64,000 nt of DNA, taken from positions 29,703 to 93,702 of the forward strand of contig MU831973.1 of NCBI GenBank assembly GCA_029204225.1, read 5' to 3'. The DNA comes from Diphasiastrum complanatum. Its lineage: Eukaryota; Streptophyta; Lycopodiopsida; Lycopodiales; Lycopodiaceae. The notes beneath the pieces were generated by a model. It was not told where the DNA came from. It saw only the letters and a program-made list of their open reading frames with translations, and searched no databases. Position numbers and translations under genes: made by a program. Numbering within the stretch: the first letter of the stretch is position 1; every line of letters begins with the position of its first letter. Of this stretch, positions 24,895 to 35,382 are shown piece by piece.

Positions 24895-26385
24895 AAAACT
24901 GTAGCACTTACTTGAAGAAACAAAATGTTTCTATTGCCACAGCCTTGCTAGCTCTCCACCCTGATTATGACAGAAAAGACACATGAAGCAAAATTGTTCG
25001 TGAACAATTTTGCGACACACGACACGAAATTGTTTCGCGACACAAAATCATTCGTGCTCCACTAAGGATCAAGAAGGTCAGCCAGGTACCATGGGGTACA
25101 AGTATTTGATCAGATAACATGACATCAACAGAAGTACTCTAGATCGTGGCTAATCTGCCACTCTTGTAATTTGTGATTAGTTGTAGATGTTTAATCTTTC
25201 TGATCTGGAAGTTACATGACGCGACACACAAAAGTTCGCGAACTATATACTTTCTGCTTGATGCATAATACAGTAAGACAAAATATACTGAATACATGTT
25301 CGCCTATGAGCGAGACAATTTTGTAGAGGATCTGTAGATCCAGAAGTCCGCTAGTAAGCGAGTCACGAATCGTGGGAGAACTATATTTCTCTCACATCAA
25401 TGCACTGCGTGGATCTGTCATGCAGTGCTAGAAACTAAGAAAATCAATAGATAATATTGTAGTTGTTTGCACATATTATTCTGTATGATTGTATGATCTC
25501 AAATGAATATTTGTTTGTTACTATTTGTATATCTGATTCACTTGTTTATTCAATTTCGCACATTGGTTTAATATTTTTGAATGCTATATTAATTTGTTAA
25601 CGTAGATCAGCAGTGTCTATCTACACTCTGAAGGATTGTAGGAATGATATAGCCGGTAGTGATCAGCAATCATATCTAAATTTCTGACGAACTGATTTTG
25701 TTCGCGAATGCTTTTGCTTCGTGTTTCGCTTCGGTTCACTTCGCAATCACTTGGCTATAAGCGTAAATCGATTTCAAAGCTCACTTAAGTTTCGTTTTGT
25801 TTTGTTTCGTTTTGTCTTGTTTTGTTTCGTTTCGTCTCATCTCGTAACAGAGCCTGACTGATCTTTTTATAAATTCTTCTCTTTCGTCTAGTTTCATTTT
25901 GTTTCGTTTCGTTTCGCGATCTCTATGCTTCCAGCATAAATCAATGTCAGAGCTCGTTTAAGTTTCGCTTCGCTTCGCTTCGTTTCATTTTCATCTAGAT
26001 TTTGTCTCGTTTTGTTTTGTTGTGTTACAAAGTCTGATTGATCCAACACGAATTATTCTCGAATAGTAATAATTCGAGTTTACAAGCCACGCTCAAAGAA
26101 ATCCCATAAGTAGAAGTAGGACTTTGTTCAAAGTGGATATAAGTGGTAAATGTCTGAGTGTTTAATGTCCCCTGGTACCAGCCCCTTTGCGGGCAATGGG
26201 GAACACTTGGATTTGTGGGCAGCTAGACATCCGTGAAGGGGATCCCGGAACGCGGCTCACAGAAGGGGCAAAAGGCTCCATGATTTTGGTGCAACCTCTG
26301 AATCAGAAAGGCTAAGTTGTATCCATTGCAGGCCCACCAAATTTCTACATTACCTTTTCGTTCAATTTTTTAAGAAGTCAAATTG
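24895..26385. mobile_element. About 1.5 kb insertion within the Copia 5' LTR
   Basis: Defined by alignment to the shorter 3' LTR: sequence departs after gcattttttgca and rejoins at cagttcaac. It has its own LTR-like look (Cg-rich words gcgacac, repeats of tttcgtttcg) but no ORF and no clear terminal repeats or target duplication. A tandem duplication sits inside it. Confidence 0.6.
25730..26050 (+). repeat. Two tandem units of about 160 bp with (ttcgttttg)n runs
   Basis: Each unit has a variant of ataaatc..tgtcagagctc, then a run of ttcg/tttg words, then gtaacagagcctgactgatc or gttacaaagtctgattgatc. Diverged. Confidence 0.7.
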
Positions 26386-27545
26386 TTCACAGTTCAACGG
26401 TTTAACTATTTTCAACACCTTCGGCTTTTTCGCATTTTTTCGAAAAGTGCGAAGAGAGAGAAAGTTCCAAAAGGTCCTCTATTTTTAAGAATTAACTGTT
26501 AAAGACACCTTCACCAACTTTTTAAGGACAGCTTAAACTTGTTTTAAGGGCACCTTCGGCTTTTTCGCATTTTCCCGAAATGTGCGAGAGAGTTGAACTG
26601 TTAAAGACATCTTCACCTTTTTGAGGGCACCTTCAACTTTTTAAGGGCACCTTAAACTTGTTTAAAGGCAACTTCAGCTTTTTTGCAAAAACCCAAAAAG
26701 AGAGAAAATGCCGAAGGTTGTCTGTTTTAAACAAGGAACGTTCACAGCCACTTGCCGGAATTTGCGAAGTGAGAGAAAACCACTTCACGTAAAATGCAAA
26801 GTGAGAGATTTTGTGACGTCCTCCACGTCAATGATTCGGATTTGTTGACCATATATACTATGTACAATTGTCGCAAAAGCCATATACTTCCAAGTACAAC
26901 GGTTTCTAATCAGGTGACAAACATTCAATGTAGTTAATACATGGATGGACTATATAAATAGATCATCCAAGCACAAATTATTGGTTGCTCCATCCATGAG
27001 ACATATTTTTGAGCCTCCTAGTTACGCCGTCAATTTTTTATTGTAATTGCTATTTGATTGTGCTTTAGTGTAATATAGCAACAGCACGCTTTTCTATTTG
27101 TGTGTAACGTAGATGAATGCTTGTTGTGATTGAATGTACTTCATCATTGTTTGATCGCGCTTGTTTACTTACTTTAATCAGAACAAAGATGTCTACGACT
27201 CCTCAATTTCTGATCAGATGATGGCTGTCTTTGATGCCTGAGGAACTAGTGATATCATACTACTCTTTCAAAACCAAACTTCACATTGAATCTGATTTCT
27301 AGTAATACCACACACAAACCATTTCAGATCTCTTTGGTGGACTGTACTCTTGTTTTTTAGAGTATGAATTAATTTTTAAGATCTTGTTGGGAATTAGAAC
27401 ACTTAAAAGCTGTGATTACATTTAGCATAGGCTTTCTATTAGATTGTTTTTGCATCTAGCAGCTGATTGTAACAGGAGAGTTGTTCCGCAATATTCCTGC
27501 TCTCTTCTCCATTCGTGTTCTTCTATCTCCCTTGCCCCATCAGAT

Positions 27546-27557
27546 TAGTATCAGAGC
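27546..27557 (+). other. Copia primer-binding site (initiator tRNA-Met type)
   Basis: tagtatcagagc, one base away from the usual TGGTATCAGAGC complement of tRNA-iMet, three bases after the LTR end. Confidence 0.8.
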
Positions 27558-27610
27558 ATAGCTCAAATAAACTGAGAGATTAAGTTTGTTCCATTTATAT
27601 TACTGTTATC

Positions 27611-28535
27611 ATGTCTAATCTTGGTAGCTCTTCATCATCATCCAACGAGGCTAGAATCATTGACAAGTTCAATGGTTCTAACTTCTACATCTGGAAGTTA
27701 AAACTCCGGATGATGTTCATAGATAGAGATCTTTGGGATGTAGTAGAAGGTGCTGACCTGAAACCAGAAAATGATGATCAAGCAAAGGTATGGAAGATCA
27801 AGGATCATAAGGCCTTAGCATGTATCACACTCAATCTGGCTGACTCCCAAATATCCCACGTTACCACATGCAAAACCTCTAAGGATGCATTAGATTTGTT
27901 ATCAAATCTCTATGAGACTCATGATGTAGCCACTAGATTACATCTTAGAAGGAGGTTCTTTAGCATGTCTGATTCTACTACCATCACTTCTCACATCAAC
28001 AGCTTCAAATCTTTATTGGATCAGTTATCAGTTGTAGGATGTTCTATTCAAGATGATGATGTCGTTATGACCTTGCCTTCTTCTCTCCCAAAGTCGTATG
28101 AACACTTTGTGGTGATAATCTCCACACAACCTGACCTCACTTTTCAAAAGGTGATCGGTCATCTTCTTCAAGAAGAAATGCGAAGAAAGCCTTAGCAGCC
28201 TGTCTATCAAAGACAAATCCATGGCTCTATACACCAAGAAGAAAGACTATTCTAAGGGGAAGAATCAAGTGCAGCAACAACTGCAAAAGCCTCACACTCA
28301 AGGTGAGCATGGTGGATCGCGCAAGAAGCTTTTCTACAAATATTGCAAGAGAGCCAATCACGACAAGGAGTGTTGTATCCAGATCTACAATGAGGCAAAG
28401 AAGCAACAACAGCAGCAGCCAGACTCCTCCAACGCGGCGGAATTCGAGGAGCAAAGTCGGTATATCGAACTGGCCGATAAGTTTGTTATTTCACATAAGA
28501 CACAATTGAAATATGTTCGATATGAGTCTATCTAA
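27611..28535 (+). mobile_element. Copia gag of the split element
   Basis: ATG 27611 opens 194 codons of UBN2-type gag: FNGSNFYIWKLKLRMMF near the N-terminus, then LWDVVEG, and SLPKSYEHFV before the C-terminal part. A stop (TAG, 28193-28195) and frame change separate it from the nucleic-acid-binding part (28221-28535), where the zinc knuckle reads YKYCKRANHDKECC: the first Cys has become Tyr. The matching protease begins only at 55827. Capsid-like protein; non-functional copy. Confidence 0.9.
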
Positions 28536-28620
28536 ATCAACCATCTAATGGTTTATTGAAGAAAACACCACAACTCATTTGGTGATACTGATATTTGTCC
28601 ACTAGCATTTGTGCACAAAT

Positions 28621-28621
<1 letters not shown>

Positions 28622-28669
<48 letters not shown>
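28622..28669. repeat. (GA)n microsatellite
   Basis: Uninterrupted ga repeat of about 48 bases. Confidence 0.95.
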
Positions 28670-28672
<3 letters not shown>

Positions 28673-28754
28673 ACTCATTCATGTAGCGGACCTCATTGTG
28701 ACTGATCTTGATATTTGAAAGTTGATGATGAATTTTGCTAATTTTATCATTTAA

Positions 28755-29000
28755 AACCTTCGCATGGCTTCATAAACTGAACAAAGACCTTTGACAAGCA
28801 AAGAATGTCTGAACCGTTGCCATTTTTTATTTTATTTTTTAACCTTCGTATGGCTTCACAAACTGAACAGAGACCTTCGGCTAGCAAAAATGGTCTGAAC
28901 CGTTGCGAGGCTTTGCTTTTTTTAATTTTATTTTAACCTTCACATGGCTTCACAAACTGAACAGAGACCTTCGACTAGCAATATGGTCTAAACCTTTGCA
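28755..29000 (+). repeat. Three tandem units of about 85-95 bp
   Basis: Each unit contains aaccttc(g/a)(c/t)atggcttca, aaactgaaca(a/g)agacctt and ggtct(g/a)aacc, separated by T-rich runs. Confidence 0.85.
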
Positions 29001-29142
29001 TAGAGAAAAGTATCAAATAACACACTTACTCGAGGCGTCCTGAATAAATCTCTAAAAGCGAACACTCTCAAGCTGGACCCAAGAGGCATGTCCCTTCTCA
29101 TTCTCAAGTCTGTCTGTACTTGCATGTCTCATGCCAAAATAG

Positions 29143-29143
<1 letters not shown>

Positions 29144-29221
<78 letters not shown>
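29144..29221. repeat. (GA)n microsatellite
   Basis: About 78 bases of uninterrupted ga repeat; apparent ORFs across it are artefacts. Confidence 0.95.
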
Positions 29222-29223
<2 letters not shown>

Positions 29224-29456
29224 TGGTGAGTTTTCACTTCTTGATTGAAGAAGCTCAAAATTGAAAACTGAATAATGAGTACAGTGATGCCTTAATTATA
29301 CTTGGGCCAAGACATTGGTCCCTTTCTACTATTGGCTAAAAATATTACACTTATCCAATTTTAGATAAGTTAGGATCCAATTGAGCCTTATTCTTATTTA
29401 AAACCATGTAACTTGACTTTTGGCCTCCTATTGATTTATTTACAAATTGGACCCAA

Positions 29457-29541
29457 GGCGTTGTAGTATAGTGGTAAGTATTCCCGCCTGTCACGCAGGT
29501 GACCTGGGTTCGCGATCCCCGTGGGGTTAACGGTGCCAAAT
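29457..29541 (+). pseudogene. tRNA-Asp (GTC) pseudogene with encoded CCA
   Basis: The first 55 bases closely match plant tRNA-Asp: acceptor ggcgttg, A-box/D-arm tagtatagtggtaagta, and an anticodon arm with cctGTCacg. The T-arm has two extra bases (gggttcgcgatcccc), and extra bases (about tgggg) precede the 3' acceptor strand taacggt. The 3' end reads gcca, so a CCA appears to be present in the DNA. The damaged T-arm argues against a working gene. The CCA suggests an origin from a mature or primer tRNA copied into DNA. Confidence 0.75.
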
Positions 29542-30230
29542 TGTAAGGCATATTTCCTGCACAACCTACCAAACCCTATGCTAAGATCCAAGATCCAAAC
29601 AAATCAAGCAATGATAGGTGTATTGCTGTTGTTGTCACATGGTAGTTCATTTCCAAGAGAGCAAGGACTTGTTCTTCAACTTGTTAGCATGAGGATTAGA
29701 TTGATAAGAGAGAGATAGCATAAAAGCACAAATCATGATCATGGAAAGCATGAGAGAGAGAGAGGAAGAAGGACAAAAGATTTTAAACCCTAGAGTGAGA
29801 CTTACGTAAAAGCCAACTTAGAAACGTAATAAGCTTAACCATTCAGACTTAAGAAAACTGGAATCCCAACCAACCCGAAAGCCAACTCAAAATCCGTCCC
29901 CAAAAGGTAACCAAAGACAAAGACAAGCCACACATGAAACCCAAGGCATAGTTGTCGCCAAACTGACCAAATGGCATAGCGACAAGCCACACGTCGGTGA
30001 CGTGGACCCTTAGGCGCCGACGATGCAAAAGGTTGTAGTAAGGGTCCTTCCACTTGGACCAATCTCGGAGGCGAAACCGAAATGGTAATCATCGGTACTC
30101 ATCCCCAAGGATCAACTTTATTAGATTTGGAAGAGGTTACATTGATACATAGACTTACTAGTCTCGGAGCCTTTCATCACCGTAGTTGTGATTACAATCT
30201 GATCATGACAAATATGTAATTAAGTGGGAG
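29542..30230 (+). other. No ORF; probable 3' internal part of a Copia element
   Basis: It ends in aagtgggag, a polypurine tract, at 30222-30230 just before an LTR. No protein motif is recognisable. Confidence 0.4.
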
Positions 30231-30486
30231 TGTTAGAATAAATATATCTATGCGTAGTATAAATGTGAACGCGCCTATAAGATATCTAGGTAATGTGTGG
30301 GTCCCCAAACGGTGTGACTCTTCACGTCACCCATCCATTCGCAACCATGTAGAGGTTCTGCCTCATGCGTGAGATCAATAATACAGTATGTAGTTAGAGA
30401 ACATGTGTGCGCTCTCTCACTTCTCTCAGCGATGCTTTCTCTCTGATCTCTTTTCATGCTGATCCGCTGCTGCATATTCTGTAATA
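30231..30486 (+). mobile_element. Short Copia 3' LTR (about 256 bp)
   Basis: It starts tgttagaataaatatatc and aligns throughout with the inverted LTR at 54205-54476, including the gcgctctctcacttctctca and cttttcatgctgatccgctg blocks. A tRNA-Met primer site adjoins the other copy, fixing the orientation. Here a polypurine tract precedes it, so this is a 3' LTR. Confidence 0.8.
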
Positions 30487-30585
30487 ATTTCTTCAACACA
30501 GCAACATATCATTAATAACTGCAACTACGAAATGGGTATGAGCTTCATGCATATTCGAATAGTATACAAGTACAGAAATATAATG

Positions 30586-31203
30586 TCATTTTTTTGTAAC
30601 ATCTTGGACTTCCTTGCTAAACTGCTGGTCCATAGTGATTTTTCTATGTATTCGATATTGATTTGCTACTTCATACTGCCCAATAACTCGATTACCAAAT
30701 GGTGCTAATCGAATCGTTAGAAATCTGCCTTCATAAACTGCTCGTGTGATTGCTTCGTCAGAGGGCATTTTTCTACTTGGTATGATTTCTATCAGCTGCT
30801 TCGCATTCAGTTTGACGAAAATTTCTTGCATATACAATGTTTGCATTGCGTCGAGAACTTTGGCTATAAAATTTCCAACGGCTTTCAGTGAATAAGTCAT
30901 AAATGCTCGGTAAAGCCTGTCATTTCTTCTGGCTCGAATGCTACATGCAATATCCTCATAATGTAGCACATAGTTGATCTCCTAGTCGATGTACAAACGC
31001 CATAAATCCGGATATAAAACATTGATATCGTACAACAAGTTGTCTTCATCAAATTTGGCAAAATCTGGCTCGGCCATTGGCTCAAAAAGATCAAACTCTG
31101 CCTTCTGCTGCCAGTAGTCTAATTGCACGGCATGACAGATGAAAGGGAAATGATTTGAAACTAGAAATGAAAAGCAAATGTGATAACGAAAGTAAAAGTG
31201 CAA
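30586..31203 (-). CDS. Unidentified open frames (two in line, one break)
   Basis: Minus frames 31203-30982 and 30969-30586 lie in the same reading frame, separated by one stop (TAG, 30982-30984) after DLWRLYID. The combined protein would be about 205 residues. It has acidic FDLFEPMAEPDF and FDEDNLLYDINVLYPDLW near the N-terminus, then a basic/hydrophobic part (ARRNDRLYRAFMTYSLKAV; SRKMPSDEAI). No family recognised. It lies downstream of the minus-strand Gypsy pol and may be an extra ORF of that element or a captured gene. Confidence 0.4.
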
Positions 31204-31549
31204 GAGAATGTAAGAGCGTAGGAGGTTTAATAAGGAAGAAAGGCAAGGTTTAAGTGTAAAATGGTGGTGGTGAAATGAAGTTAATGGCGGTGTGCGGTGG
31301 CACAGGGTTTTAGGATAACAGGTGGCAACCGTAGGATACTTTTCTGTTATGCACTAAATGAAGATATCAACTCTCAACCATAAATAAATAAAATTAAAAT
31401 AATAGTATCTCCTCAATTAAAGCTAATACCTATAAATAAAATTTAAAAATGTATACTTTCGATAGTTTGAACAGTCAACGAATAAGGTGCAATAGATTAT
31501 CAAATCTAGGTTAATGATAAAATGAAATAAAATAAAATAAAAGTTTGCT
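31204..31549. other. No gene seen
   Basis: AT-rich, with aataaaat-type runs; between the unknown minus ORF and the end of the Gypsy pol. Confidence 0.4.
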
Positions 31550-33170
31550 ACATATAGTACATTTTTTAGTATGGAGCCATTTGCCCTAGTAGGTAAAATT
31601 TCCTTTGAGATCTACTAGTTGTATTGATCCATTATTGAATATTTACTTCACCTTATATGGACCCATCCACTCTGTATGCAATTTCCTTGGAAATTTGATG
31701 TGTAGATTGTCATAGAACAAGGCAAAGTCTCCTTCCTTCAAAATTACAAGCTTTATGTTATCATTGAAAGTTCTCTTTTGCTTTTCTTATACTTGCTTTG
31801 TATCAACCATGGCTCGATTTCTTTGCTTTTCAAGTTTGTCGATAGCATATAGTCGATCTTCAATGCTTCAATCTTCATTATATCATTCTTGAATTTGTAT
31901 ATGATAAGTAGGAACTTCAAAATTGATAGGGCGAATGGGATGCATTCCATACACAAGGTAAAAAGGAGTTTAATTTGTTGTTACATTTTCTTCGTTTCAA
32001 TAAGCCTAGAGTACGAAGGATAATTTCTGATCCCAATCAAATGCATGAGCAGTAGTGATCTTAGTCAATATTTTGCACAAAATTCCATTCGCTCTTTCTG
32101 TTATTCCATTCACCTTTGGATTATATGGAGTTGTCTTCTGATGTTTAATCATGAAATGCTTAGTCAGAATACGGATGGTGTCATTCAAAAAATGTGTACC
32201 TCTGTCATTGACTAATTCCAATGGACAATGATATCGTGTAATAATGTTGTGGAATAAGAAGTTCGCGACTGTCTTCGCATCATTTGTCATTTTCGTTTTT
32301 GCTTCCACCATCTCGGTTGCATAGTCTGTTGCTACCAGAATGTATCTTCTCTTTGTATATCTGGTAACGGGTTTAATAAGTCTGACAAAGTCGATACCCC
32401 ACTTCTCGAAAGGTGCGAGTGGTAGAATAGGGATAAGTAAAATTTTTTCATCAGAAAAATCATCGCTCAAATTATCGACAAGAATGTCAACGCTTATACG
32501 TGAGAGATAATCTGCATTGGCATGGTACTTGCCTTGACATACTTCTTCCTGAAGATTAATTCTTGTAGCAATAGTACCCATCAAGCTACCCCGCTTGATA
32601 GATCTAGTTTGTTGACTAGATATTTTAGAGCATAAAGATCGACATGGAATATAAATGGATATCCCCATAAGTAATGTCGAAACTTCTTTATTGTGAATAT
32701 CATTCCTAGCCCTTCACATTCTGTCACATAATAGTTCTTCTCCGAGGTGCTCAATTGTCGTCCTGCATAATAAATAGGATAATCCTTCTTCTGGTCATCT
32801 TTCTGACTGAATGTAACTCCTATTGCAAATGAAGATACATCAACATAGGCATGCAATGTTTTTAACCAGTCAAGAGGGTGCAGAATTGGGTCTTGTAATA
32901 GCTTCAGTTTAAGGTTGTCAAAGGCTTGTTGACGATCTATCGACTGGATAAACTTGACATCTTGTTCTAACAATTGAGTCAGAGGTGAAGCCAAATTAGC
33001 ATGATCATATATGAATCTTCGATAGTACCCAACATGGCCCAGAAAACCACGTAATTCAGGTAAGTTGGTTGGTTCTTTTAGATTTTGAATCAATTCAATC
33101 TTGTCTTTGTCAACTTTTATGTTCAATGGCCAAGTCTAAGAAAAGCAAAACAATAGTTTGATTGAATTCA
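31550..33170 (-). mobile_element. Gypsy pol fragment: reverse transcriptase end, RNase H, integrase
   Basis: From 33126 leftward: the conserved RT tail (LRGFLGHVGYYRRFI), RNase H with AYVDVSSFAIGVTFSQ and EKNYYVTECEG, and then a frameshift near 32640. Integrase follows with ATDYATEM, NDRGTHFLND and ITERANGIL, so catalytic D, D and E are visible. It continues with YLVYGMHPIRPI near 31930-31970 and a tail near 31600-31750 (DNLHIKFPRKL; TEWMGPYKV). The RT core is missing upstream of about 33170. Truncated and frameshifted. Confidence 0.88.
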
Positions 33171-33633
33171 TCTGATGTTTAGACCATGGTATGGTAGTCA
33201 ACTTGTGGTATTTTAGTTTAGAACAATCCAAGCATAAGTTACTTTGTGTAATTGCCATGGAGATAATTGATTTTGTCAAGTGTAGTCAATAGAGTGAAAA
33301 ATTGTGAAGTAGTTTAGCTTCAATTCCCTTTTGATCCTTACCAAAACTCAAGGGGAGAATGAATTAGGCCTGATTGAGTCTAGAAGGAGTGTTTGGATAT
33401 GAAAAATATGACTTGTAGCTCAAGCTTGAGTGATTTAATCTTGGTGAATTAGAGAAGACAATTTTTTCAAGCATTATTGACATTGATGAGGAGAGTAAAC
33501 TAGATAGCAATCAAGAACTATGTGGATCTTGATAAAACTTTGTGTGAACCACATAAGGTTACAAAAACATGCAATTTCACACCTCTGATCATAGTTCACA
33601 CATGTGTACTTTGTTTACCACAAAATTCTTGTT
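33171..33633 (+). other. Probable leader or LTR of the following Copia gag
   Basis: No ORF. A Copia gag starts at 33634, so this stretch may be its 5' LTR or leader, but no primer site was identified. Confidence 0.35.
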
Positions 33634-34645
33634 ATGGCTTCAACTGATCATTCCTTTTGAAAGTTAGTGAAAGGTTGATATAAAGACCCTAAAGGATTGC
33701 CCCTAAGATGAGGATGGGAGAACACAACAAGAGAGACTATGGAGCCAAACCATCCAACCAATCCTAGATCAAAACTGGATCTAGCCCCCAAGCCATGCCA
33801 TGTGAAGCAAGAGGAGAAGAGAGAAAACTGGTAACCTAAACCCAATATGTCGACGAGCGCATCCCTACCCCATTATATAGAGAGTAGAGTCTTGTGCATG
33901 AAACCATGCAACCCCCATGCAGGTCAACTATATACGAATCACATCTCTTCATGCATTTCTCCTGCCTATATCCGTCACACAGACATGCAATACTCCATGT
34001 GTCTCAATTAGAGTGTTTGGGTCCTCTCAAGGTAATTAGTCACAAACTAGCCTTGACATGGAATAAAATCATGGCGTGACCAACAATCTCGAATACCGGA
34101 GGGCCGGTCTACCATATTAGGACTATTCCAGGTCCTTAACCGAATATGGCCATAACAGTTGACAACCACAAACTATCCTATGAGTCAATACTTTTCCTTC
34201 AAGATTTGATTTACATTGTGAATGGAGCTAAGGAGGAGCCTCAACTATTACAAGAATCAATCAAGTTTAGAAAAATGTCAATAATGGCACTTCATTGCAT
34301 AAAGATGAATGTGTCCAATGGTATCCTTGGGAGATAGGATCTTGTACATCTCCTAAGGATGCTTGGGACACACTCAAAGACATTCATGAGTCCAAAAACA
34401 CACCTATATTGATCACCTTGATGAATCAGATCCTTCAAGTCTTCCAAAGCAAAGGAGAAAGTGCTCAAAGCTATGTGCTTAAAGTTAGGACTATAATAGG
34501 GAGTTCACTTGCATTGGAGAACCAATAAACCAAAGAGAGCTTGTTCAAGTGGTCTTGAATGGACTCAATAAGGACTATGCTAATCTAGTTCAGTCATGTG
34601 CTATCCAAGCGAGTCAGTTTGTTATGTGCATAACTTGAACATAGG
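33634..34645 (+). mobile_element. Copia gag fragment split by a solo LTR
   Basis: ATG 33634 begins MASTDHSF. The gag then continues beyond the solo LTR at 34163 and reads (with stops) FLQDLIYIVNGAKEEPQ, MALHCIKMNVSNGI, SPKDAWDTLKDIHES, QILQVFQSKGESAQSYVLKV and, in a second frame, VVLNGLNKDYANLV. These are UBN2-type Copia gag features. No knuckle, protease or later domain follows. Confidence 0.8.
33679..34157 (-). mobile_element. Solo chromovirus LTR with 5-bp target duplication
   Basis: Inverted relative of the LTR at 11876-12337. On minus it starts tgttatggccatattcgg and ends ggtctttata. It is flanked by gttga on both sides (33674-33678 and 34158-34162), an exact target duplication, with no polypurine tract or primer site adjacent. 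This is the expected product of LTR-LTR recombination. Confidence 0.9.
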
Positions 34646-35382
34646 ATTCAGTATACTCCTAGTCTTGGATACATGGTACTCCAGTGAAACAAGTTGTTAC
34701 TTATGCCATGTCATACTAGATGTGGCCCAAATGTAACTAATATCCTTGTGAGGCGCAGAACACACTAAATGGAGTTAGTACAAGGTTTGTGTTCACAGAC
34801 CCTATCACTAAGAATTTGTGAAACAAAGGCATTTTGTGGTTTATTACTTAGGTTACATGTTGTTTATTACCAGGCGGTTAGGCAATCTCGATGTGTTCTT
34901 CTTAATACATTGCCAGATCAGGCAGAAAAATTTGGCTTATGTTGTAGTAAATTTAGTCCAGCCTGTCAGTGGATTTCTCAGATCACGTTCACTCCAGAAG
35001 CACTCCCAAAAATCAAGAACTATGCAAGCCTAGAACGTCCATCATAAGATAAGCATGCATTGCAAATGAACTCCATTCAATTCTTACTTCTAACTACTTA
35101 AAACGATTGGGAACGACCAAGATTCATATATTCATTTCAATCTTATATATGTTATGTTTTACTAATTAAAAGTAATTCCGTAACTTATGTTCATTTCAAT
35201 CTTATGCACGGTATGTTTTGTTTATTACTTTATGCTAGAAACAATATGTTCCTTTTAGTCGTACACATGTTATGTGTTATTAATTAGAAGCAATTTCATA
35301 ACTTCAGACTGATTTTGATTTGTACTACAGCCTTCCAGTGCATTGCTGAATTAGCATTGGTGTAATCTTAGAAATCAAGACT
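34646..35382 (+). other. No gene assigned; tandem-like repeats before the Helentron unit
   Basis: Frames at 34769-35047 have no known motif. From about 35136 to 35310 three degenerate units appear, each with ttcaatctta or ttagtcgtac, (g)ttatgt(t/g)tt, a(t)taattaaaag or equivalent, and caatt or taatt..gtaactt. This could be the 5' end of the element that follows. Confidence 0.4.

Larger units (their letters stand above)
24609..27542 (+). mobile_element. Copia 5' LTR, enlarged by an internal insertion
   Basis: It begins tgttggagattagcccac and ends ttgccccatca directly before a tRNA-Met type primer site. Both ends align with the 3' LTR at 57767-59177. About 1.5 kb extra, roughly 24895-26385, is absent from the 3' LTR, which explains 2934 versus 1411 bases. 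Differences between the LTRs include many C/T and G/A changes, so the element is old. Confidence 0.85.

Noticed and set aside
29052-29258. Ser/Leu-repeat ORF
   Set aside because: Translation of a (GA)n microsatellite.
29457-29541. Functional tRNA-Asp gene
   Set aside because: T-arm and acceptor junction carry extra bases that would break the fold.
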